From NCBI GenBank assembly GCA_003013855.2, contig ML058408.1:5984356-6048355 (forward strand): 64,000 nt of DNA, read 5' to 3'. Of the stretch, positions 57,376 to 64,000 are shown in pieces (within the stretch, counting starts at the first letter, position 1; each line of letters begins with the position of its first letter). The position numbers and the translations under genes were made by a program. Under the pieces are notes generated by a model that did no database searches, was not told the origin of the DNA, and saw only the letters and a program-made list of their open reading frames with translations. This DNA is from Liriodendron chinense. Its lineage: Eukaryota; Streptophyta; Magnoliopsida; Magnoliales; Magnoliaceae.

Positions 57376-57848
57376 ACACATTTTAACATTTTACAATGGC
57401 TACAACATCATATCAAGGTGGAAAAAAAGTGATTAGAGGAAGAAAAATGTATAAATACCTATTTTCGGATTTCTTCGAAAAATGGCCCACGGAGCTTCGA
57501 TTCATCCAAATCGTAGAAATTGGTCGTTTTAATTCTCCAAAATAGACTAATTGTGGTCGTTTTTAGCAAAAGAACAGATTAGAAAAGAAATGGGGGAAGA
57601 AAAGTGGGAAGAAAATGCAAAACAGCAAGTATTTATAAAAAAAAAAAAAAAAATGACCGTTTTTTGACCGTTACGGGGGCCGTAACGGCCGTTTTGGGCC
57701 GTACCGGCCGTTACGGCCCCGTAACGGACCGGTACGGTCAAAAAATCCTGGGGTCCCCGATTTGGACCCCGTATCGTGTAACGGTACCGGGCGTTTCCGG
57801 TACGTATCGGCCGGTACGGTTACGTACCGGCCGGTACGGCACACCTTC

Positions 57849-57856
57849 ACTATGAC
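57849..57856. repeat. hAT copy 2 target duplication ACTATGAC (right)
   Basis: Exact partner of 52013-52020. Confidence 0.88.
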
Positions 57857-58289
57857 ACATACATAGAATGCAGAGTGTTCTAGGGAGTGGTAAAGTTGTG
57901 TAGAGATTCCTTGAAGTGTCTAGAAATCTCTAGGAGTGTCTTGGACTAGACATGGAATTCTCTATAACATTTCTAGTCTTCCTGGCTGTTGGATGAGTGC
58001 CACATGGCACAATCTTGTCCTTAGATTAGAGCTTTTGGATTCCTCTTGGGTCTATACAGGGAGGAGACCCCCTCATTTGTAAGTCACTCAAGCATTGTAA
58101 GCCTTATTCTCTCTAGTCCATTGCCTCTTCACTCTCTTCTTTTGTAATATCTTGTTTTCTCATTAAGTTCTTAGTGGTGCAAGTAGTAGAAGGTCTAAGT
58201 AGCGTTGGTGTGTTGCATGAGTGCTGCATGGGCATTTAAGCTAATGAGTTAGCAAGTCCTTGACATGTAGTTGCGGCGCTACTTCATGC
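57857..58289 (+). mobile_element. LTR-like segment, probably copia
   Basis: 'gggtctatacagggaggagacc', 'gtaagtcactcaagcattgtaagcc' and 'attaagttcttagtggtgcaagtag' are the kind of text found at the promoter-to-U5 part of copia LTRs. Ends and duplication not found. Confidence 0.35.
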
Positions 58290-58697
58290 CTATAAGTTTT
58301 GCTGTGGGTTTCTAATTTTGGCCTAGTTATCATTGAAGGCAATTCTAGAAATGCCATTTTCTGGGCAAGAGGAGATTCCTTCCTGTGGAGAGTGGCTGAT
58401 TTAGTTAAGGAAACATGGGATTTGTGCATCGGATGGGTAGTTTCCTTCTCTCAACTTCCAAGAGAGGCTAATACTGAAGTGGACAGTCTTGTTAAGTCAG
58501 GAGTGACCATGACTGGCCATCTTATTATTGAGAGGAGATGATATATGCTCCCCTTTGTTAGTGGATGGGGGGTAACAACACCTGGCTGCTTGTTTTTTGT
58601 ATGGTTTTGGGTCCCAGTTTACTGGTCCCCATCTTGTTTAGCTGGTTTCTTCTTTCTTTTTCTAATAAATTCTCTAATTATTTATTAAAAAAAAAAG
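58290..58697 (+). pseudogene. L1-type LINE 3' end, second half (RNase H end and poly(A))
   Basis: FGLVIIEGNSRNAIFWARGDSF (the usual EGDSRN Asp is Asn), then SFSQLPREANTEVDSLVKSGV, the C-terminal half of the LINE RNase H domain. A stop is followed by a 3' noncoding region with TAATAAATT and a short poly(A) (about 58687-58696). It continues the domain broken at 50767. Confidence 0.75.
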
Positions 58698-58817
58698 CTC
58701 CAAATCTCTACATAGCATTCAAGGTGACTCATAACCGAAGGTGTAGCGACTAAGGTGCATTCACATTTATATAAATTGTCACAAATGTCCACACACGTGA
58801 AACGAGGGGGATGCATG

Positions 58818-59793
58818 TAGTGTTCGAAATATTGGTATTGTGTTATGTATCGCACCCTTGGGATATAGATACGTATCGGTTATCGCATGGGATATATCGT
58901 TTGTATCGGGTAATTTTCACACTTTTTGGGAAACATGGGGAAACATTGGGAAAATAGTTAAATTTTTCAACGAAACTTCAGGATTGTTAAAAAAGACCTT
59001 AATACACACTTTGAAATCATTACATCTCAAAAAAGAAGTACACATAATAGGTTTCCTTTGTATAAGGTCCTAAGCTATGCGCTGTCTAACTAAACTAATT
59101 CAACTATATTCAAATTGAATGCATAACATTTAGAGTGTATGTGATGGTCATTTTATCAAACACTCCTAAATACTTTGAAATTAGTCTCAATTGATAGCTG
59201 GTTGAAGGGAAATTTCGAAAAAAAATAATATTTTAATAATTTTTATTAATTTTTAATTAAAAAATGATTTTTATTTTTCGAAAATTGACTAGGACTTAAC
59301 AAATCAGTTGACCAGCCCTCATATATACTTGGTTTCATGTTTGGTGTGCAACATTGCAAGCAATTTGGGAGAAATTGAGGAAATTTTGAATTTTCCCTAA
59401 ATTGGACCACCTACACTTAGATTTCGAAATTAGAGTGTATGTGATGATCATTTAATCAAATACTCATAAATACTTCGAAATTAGTCTCAATTGACAGCTA
59501 GTTGAAGGAGATTTTCGAAAAAAAAAACGTGAAGAACATGAAGAACCAATGGATATTGAAATCAAAGCTCCAACTCCATGATTTTTCACGTAAAACATGA
59601 AGAACCAATGGATTTGTAACCATTTGACATTGATTTGACATAATTTCAACAAAAAAAGGGATTAGAAATTGAAAATGCTCACCGGATCGAACGTGTGGGA
59701 TATATTGGCACTACCTTTGCGTTTCGTATCGCACAAGTGGGATACAAGACATTGTGGGATATATCGGCCGATATCATCGATATTTAAAGCATT
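58818..59793. mobile_element. Nonautonomous hAT-like element, 976 bp, GTATCG-rich ends
   Basis: Left end TAGTGTTCGAAATATTGG and right end (reverse complement) AATGCTTTAAATATCG are imperfect inverted repeats. The flanks GATGCATG (58810-58817) and CATGCATG (59794-59801) match at 7 of 8. Subterminal regions carry 'gggatatatcg' and 'gtatcgcac' units in inverted order. Two related blocks, 'agagtgtatgtgatggtcattttatcaaa' at about 59132 and again at about 59432, are an internal repeat. No transposase. Confidence 0.65.
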
Positions 59794-59801
59794 CATGCAT
59801 G

Positions 59802-61020
59802 TATTTGTTTAAATATTTGCATGTACCACTTTTTAACATGTGGTGCATAATGAGAACTTTTTAATGAATGTGACTGCCATAATAAGTTGCACATGAAAAA
59901 ATGTGCATGGACATATATGACGGGTCTCGTACAAACTAGTAGACACAAGATACTGGGTGTCCCCCCTGTTCATATGGAGACACACACAGACACATTATAG
60001 CAATGCAGTGTCAACGAGTCACACCTAACACATCATAGGTGCATAGTGTATTTCCCGCCACAATAGTTGCCAAATGCAACTATTGGGCCTGACTTATATA
60101 AAAACCTAAACTCTTTAACTCATTTTAATAGGAGCAAAGCCTTAGTAATGAATGATCCCCTAAACCAACCTTACAACCTGTTCAAAATAGAAATGACCCT
60201 ACATAGTTGCTGCAGGGCAACTTATTTCTTTCCCTACACAATAGGACATTCTATGGAACATGTACAGAAAAAAAAAGAACTTCCTAAAAAAAAAAAAAAA
60301 AAAACCTTAAAATTGGAAATAAAACATATCAGAACTAATCAGATGCCCCTTGAAAAACTTGGGCCTGTCAGACTTAACAGTCTATGGATGCAATCATGGC
60401 TGTTTTGGGCCATGCAAAAAACCAAAGTCTATGCTTCGGTTGTTGCAATCTCAGAATCATGCCATGAGGGTTGAGGTTTCAAGGATTGGCGAAAGAACCA
60501 ATTTGTTCTGACTAATGCCACTTAAATACTCTCTTTATGAGATGCTTTATGCAATTTATGAATCTCCGAGTACAAAATTTTCATACTTTTCATACAAACA
60601 CCACAAGTTACTCTTACCATTTTTACACCATAAGTTGATGTAATTTCTTATTGTTGCCTAACATGGGGCTTAAGAAATTAACATTCATTCATAGAAAGAG
60701 GAGCTCATCCTATTAATAAAATTACATCACTTCTCAAAAAGGGAAAAAATAAAAGGAATTAAATTGAATTCCTTTCCCAAAGTTGGCCAACCGATCTTTC
60801 AGCAGCATGCCATTTACAATTCTTGAAAACCTGGAAATGTGTAGTTCTCAAATTCCCATATGTTTGTACTTTTAGACCATAACATCAATGCGCCACTTGG
60901 CACTTGGTTATGACTGAATTATATGCACAACAAAATGACAAACCTTTATGAACTTACAATTGTTGAACACTGCAGAATTGTTGGTGAGGTTCTATTCTAC
61001 TAATTTTACATAACCAATGT
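59802..61020. other. Intron sequence upstream of MIC10 exon 2, nothing recognised
   Basis: Contains a poly(A) run of about 18 at 60284-60303 and an A9 run at about 60269, possibly retroposon tails. No protein motif is convincing; an open frame at 60067-60474 has no recognisable domain. Confidence 0.4.
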
Positions 61021-61067
61021 CATGCAATCAATTTATCAAATTTTCTTTGTTCTTTTTCCAACGCCAG

Positions 61068-61246
61068 GGAGCCCTGTGACACGATGGGCGTCGGTAGCTT
61101 TTGGTGCAGGTGTGGGCATTGGAACAGCATATACAGAGTGTTCTTACAAATTTGATGCCTATCCTTCAATGTGGACATCTCCAAAAACTTATATTCCTCA
61201 GGCTGCTTCTCAATTAAGGGATGAGGTGATTCATTTACTTTTATAA
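61068..61246 (+). CDS. MIC10: MICOS complex subunit MIC10, exon 2
   Basis: Continues exon 1 in phase: R-SPVTRWASVAFGAGVGIGTAYTEC, then SYKFDAYPS and a polar tail. The GAGVGIGTA run is the Gly-rich second membrane segment through which Mic10 oligomerises. The acceptor is CAACGCCAG|GG after a T-rich tract. Reading straight on gives a stop at 61244-61246 and a protein of 106 residues, usual for the family. A donor-like GAG|GTGATT at 61225/61226 (phase 0) would instead end the exon after residue 100 (LRDE) and require a third exon. I cannot decide between these. Confidence 0.85.
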
Positions 61247-61487
61247 CTGAGCAAAGTCATTTTGTAGATGCGTAAAAAACCATGGGAATTTGCATACCTA
61301 ACACTTAAAATTTTGACAGTTGGCTGAAAGTCCTTCAGTGTCACTGCTAATGTTTTGCAATTTGGCTTCATGATTACAGAAAAAAATTGTCAAATTATCC
61401 TGTGCCCATTGCATTTGGAGTTAAAATTTTGGCTTGATGTCTTCATCATTTAGATAACACTACTTAATGAAACATACCATGTGCAAA

Positions 61488-62852
61488 CATTGTTTGGAGT
61501 ATCCCCAATATTATCTCTATCTCCAGCTCAGCAATACCGATAACACTGTTAGCGATACTGATAACACCAGTAGTATCAGAAATTCCAGGCACCGGCGATG
61601 TGTCGCTAAGTATCGCCAATATTTTTGACTGTGTAATTTTCAGGCGTCATTTGTATTGCCAATGTATCGATATCTCCAATGTATCGCCAATATTTTCGAC
61701 TGTGTAAATTCCAGGTGTCGCTTGTAATGCTAGTGTATCGGCGATATTTCAATAATATTGCCAATATATCGATATCGCCAAAAATCTGTTTATTAAAAAA
61801 ATCCATTTCGATTTTTTTTTATGGGCACATGGTTGTGTGCAACAGTGTTTTAAATAGCTCACGCTATGCAGTGTGTAGCTTACGCTATGTAGCATAGCAT
61901 GGCCTTAATGTTACGTAGCTCATGAAAATAACTTCAAGTCGCATGTAGCCTATGCTACATGATAATTTGCATATGCTCCATGCTACGTAACTACGCTACA
62001 TGCTATGTAGCTAAAACAATGTTTTCAATGATTTGTTACATTTTTCCATTTCCAATAAAAATTAGTTAACTTTTTTAATGCTTTTAGTAAAATAATATAA
62101 AAACAATATAAAATCAGTTTCATTGCTCTTTCTTTAGCTTTATACTTAATCATCACCCTTTCCTATTACTTCAAGTTCCATTTTCTTGCACCAAAAATTA
62201 TGAAATTTTGTTGAATTTCACTACCAATCGGTCTAATTTGGTACACAATATCATGACATTGGTGCAACCAAGCACCTTGATTAAAAATCTAGTAGTTGCA
62301 TGTAGCTTATGCTGCACACTATGTAGCTTACGTCTCATGCTTCAAAGGAGTGAACACTATGCTCCACGCTATTTGCTATTTAAAACACTGGTATGCAGTG
62401 ATCAAATTGTCGACGATATTATTATTAACGCAACATGGGCGATATCAAGACCACATTCTTTCGTCTCCTTTTCAGTTGTTGATGAAATATCGTGTGTTGT
62501 CAATATTTTGAAATATTGATGGATGTTTGGATGGAAGGTAGGTTGGTTGGATAGATGTGATTGATGGGATGGTTGGACTGATTTCTTACAACAACACATG
62601 CTTTTAAGCCCTCCATTAAATGGAAACTTATTATGTATGTATTCTTTTTGCAAATTTTTTATATTCTTAAATATGCAAATATGTGTTTTTAGCATCTCCT
62701 AAAGTTTCACTGAAAATTTCCACCACTTTCCCATGTTTCCTCATTGTTTCCCCGCATTTCCGATTATCGGCAATATTATCAGTGATATTGATATTGTTTC
62801 CGTATCCCTGGCGAGCAAAATTTTGGAACGATACCTGATGCTTCGAACACTC
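61488..62852. mobile_element. Nonautonomous hAT-like element with TATCGGCGATA repeats, interrupted by a MITE
   Basis: Ends 'attgtttggagtatcc' and (reverse complement) AGTGTTCGAAGCATC are imperfect inverted repeats related to those at 58818. The flanks TGTGCAAA (61480-61487) and TGTACAAA (62853-62860) match at 7 of 8. The inside has many 'tatcgccaatatt' units. A 548-bp MITE sits at 61843-62390. Confidence 0.6.
61843..62390. mobile_element. hAT-type MITE rich in GCTACGTAGC-like palindromes, 548 bp
   Basis: Terminal inverted repeats CAGTGTTTTAAATAGC and GCTATTTAAAACACTG are perfect over 16 bp and fit the hAT start. The flanks GTGTGCAA (61835-61842) and GTATGCAG (62391-62398) differ at two positions, both transitions. 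The internal text is full of 'tagcttacgctatgtagc'-type palindromes on both arms. Confidence 0.82.
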
Positions 62853-62860
62853 TGTACAAA

Positions 62861-63660
62861 TAATGCTTTTAATTTAATTATAAAAAAGGCAAAACATGCT
62901 TTTGATGAACTTAACTGATGCATGACAATCTGGAAACAGGATTTTGAAAAACTGTTGTTTGATTTAGGCGGAGAGAAACTGAATTCCCGTCAAGTATTAT
63001 TGCACATTAATGGTAAATTCCAGTAAACGAGATAGCATTGCCATTAGTTGACATAGTTGGAAGTTTGCAGAAAATCCAGCTAATACTGCTATGCCTGCAC
63101 ACGGATTAGTTAAAATCTCTTTCAGGTAAACTGAAATAAAAACCGTTATGCTTTAAGGATGGGGTCAGAGATGCTTAGTTGTATGGACTCGCTCTTCTAA
63201 TTGTGCTTTTTGGACTCCCTCTCCCTTCTTGGTTCCTAGCTGCTTATACTTGCTTTTTTAAAACAGACACTTCCTCTCAAACATGAAATTTGTTGCCACT
63301 TCATGCTTCAACTATTGGTGACGTGCATTGAAGGACAGGTGGTTTGTGGTCTCATCAAACCATGTGGAGTCTCACCACACGGGATGAAAACAAGCTTAAA
63401 ATTAATCAAACTTCTCTCTCCTCTCCATCTCTACAGCCCAATGTGCTCTATGTGAGAGCTTTACAAAATTAATCCTTCTAAAAGTAGATAACTTGATTAA
63501 TAAGTAAAATAAACTAGGTTTCTGCTAGTTAAACAAGAAACTGCCAGAAATAGACGACTTAAGACAATAACTCCTGTGGAACTATTCATTTTCGGACAGA
63601 AGTACGATCGTTGCTCATAAAGGAGGGTGCTTCAGTGGTGTACTCGTACCACATAAATAA
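62861..63660. other. No gene recognised downstream of MIC10
   Basis: A strong acceptor-like CTCTTTCAG|GTAAACTGA is at about 63118-63133, and a weaker 'ggaaacag|gattttg' at 62935. Either could be a third MIC10 exon, but neither is supported by family text I can recognise. Confidence 0.35.
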
Positions 63661-63878
63661 CGTGGTACTGGTCTGTTGTGGGCTCCGTGTGGTGTCTGGA
63701 TGGAATCCAACCTATCCAAGAGGTGAGTCTTGCCATGATCTGTACCCATTTGCAAAAATCAGGCGAGTCCAATTGTCATGTGGGCCATAGCATAGAAAAC
63801 AATGGATCACTGCTCAAAAGCCCCTTAAATCAAGTGGTGTGGCCTGCATGGTTTGCGTATAGTGTCCAACCTATGCTT
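63660..63878. mobile_element. Degraded MITE fragment of the GTGGGGCCCAC group
   Basis: 'ctcaaaagccccttaaatcaagtggtgtggcctgcatgg' and related text recall the MITEs at 19660-20950. The ends are not clear. Confidence 0.35.
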
Positions 63879-63879
63879 C

Positions 63880-64000
63880 TGAATCTTGGTATCGGTGAGA
63901 GTTTCGGCTAGGCCAAAAAGTGATACGATACGGTGTTGGATATCGGTATCGGGCTTCTATCGGACATAATTTTTTTAGCTAAAAAGTATGGAAAGAAATT
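63880..64000. mobile_element. Start of another GTATCG-rich element, cut by the window end
   Basis: 'tcttggtatcggtgaga', 'gatacgatacggtg' and 'gatatcggtatcggg' resemble the subterminal text of the element at 58818. The right end lies outside the window. Confidence 0.4.

Larger units (their letters stand above)
52021..57848 (-). mobile_element. hAT element copy 2, 5828 bp, potentially autonomous
   Basis: The left terminus is CAAGGTGTCCCGTATCGG. The right terminus reads GAAGGTGTGCCGTACCGG in reverse complement, so the last base differs (C for G on the plus strand). The 8-bp duplication ACTATGAC is exact. The subterminal 100-150 bp on both sides are packed with GTAACGG, CCGTATCGG and CCGATACGG. 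The 1037-codon transposase frame is complete. It lies inside the MIC10 intron in antisense. Confidence 0.93.
21266..61067 (+). other. MIC10: MIC10 intron 1, about 39.8 kb, filled with transposons
   Basis: Begins GTACGCC at 21266 and ends with a pyrimidine-rich acceptor, 'ttttctttgttctttttccaacgccag' text ending at 61067. It contains hAT copies 1 and 2, an older hAT with a nested chromovirus, three LINE remnants, copia and SINE fragments and solo-LTR-like pieces. hAT copies 1 and 2, the old hAT, the chromovirus and one LINE have coding strands opposite to MIC10; the other LINEs and the copia are co-directional. No other host exon was recognised inside. Confidence 0.8.

Noticed and set aside
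60067..60474. 135-codon open frame before MIC10 exon 2
   Set aside because: Includes a lysine run from a poly(A) stretch and no recognisable domain; probably retroposon debris.

Overview
The window is nuclear DNA of a flowering plant. It holds long terminal repeat (LTR) retrotransposons with plant-type primer-binding sites, plant L1-type LINEs, tRNA-derived SINEs, hAT and Harbinger-like DNA elements and many MITEs. The only host gene recognised is split by plant GT/AG splice sites. The MITEs with GTGGGG(T/C)CCAC-type cores recall magnoliid genomes, but that is a weak guess from memory. No rRNA, tRNA gene, CRISPR array or organelle block was seen.

Host gene: a MIC10 homologue (MICOS subunit, DUF543 family) on the + strand. 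Exon 1 is at 21124-21265 and exon 2 at 61068-61225 (or to 61246). They join in phase into a contiguous Mic10 reading frame across an intron of about 39.8 kb. Almost everything between is transposon, so the middle 40 kb is best read as one giant intron.

Layout. 1-3223: a degenerate GATCGA-rich LTR fragment, then the 3' end and 3' LTR of an Athila-like Ty3/gypsy element. 3224-3446 and 13136-13291: a gypsy LTR/primer-site remnant interrupted by a complete, young, minus-strand Athila-like element (3447-13130, target duplication ATGAG, tRNA-Asp primer site, broken gag-pol). 14259-19389: a Harbinger-like element (TTA duplication) containing a solo Athila LTR (ATTTG duplication), which itself contains a hAT MITE (8-bp duplication), plus a SIRE-like LTR segment. 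19660-20950: a cluster of palindromic MITEs ending just upstream of MIC10. Inside the intron: a SINE; a TAT-like LTR split by hAT copy 1 (23490-29060) and by a LINE; an old hAT (33450-45779, duplication CTTATATT) split by a chromovirus (38287-45248, duplication CATTC); copia remains; two oppositely oriented LINEs, one carrying a 3 x 132-bp triplication; and hAT copy 2 (52021-57848), whose 1037-codon transposase is uninterrupted. 61488-64000: further nested terminal-inverted-repeat elements downstream of exon 2.

Most insertions have exact or near-exact target duplications, so their order can be read directly. hAT copy 2, with an intact frame and an intact D-D-E triad, is the only element that looks potentially autonomous.
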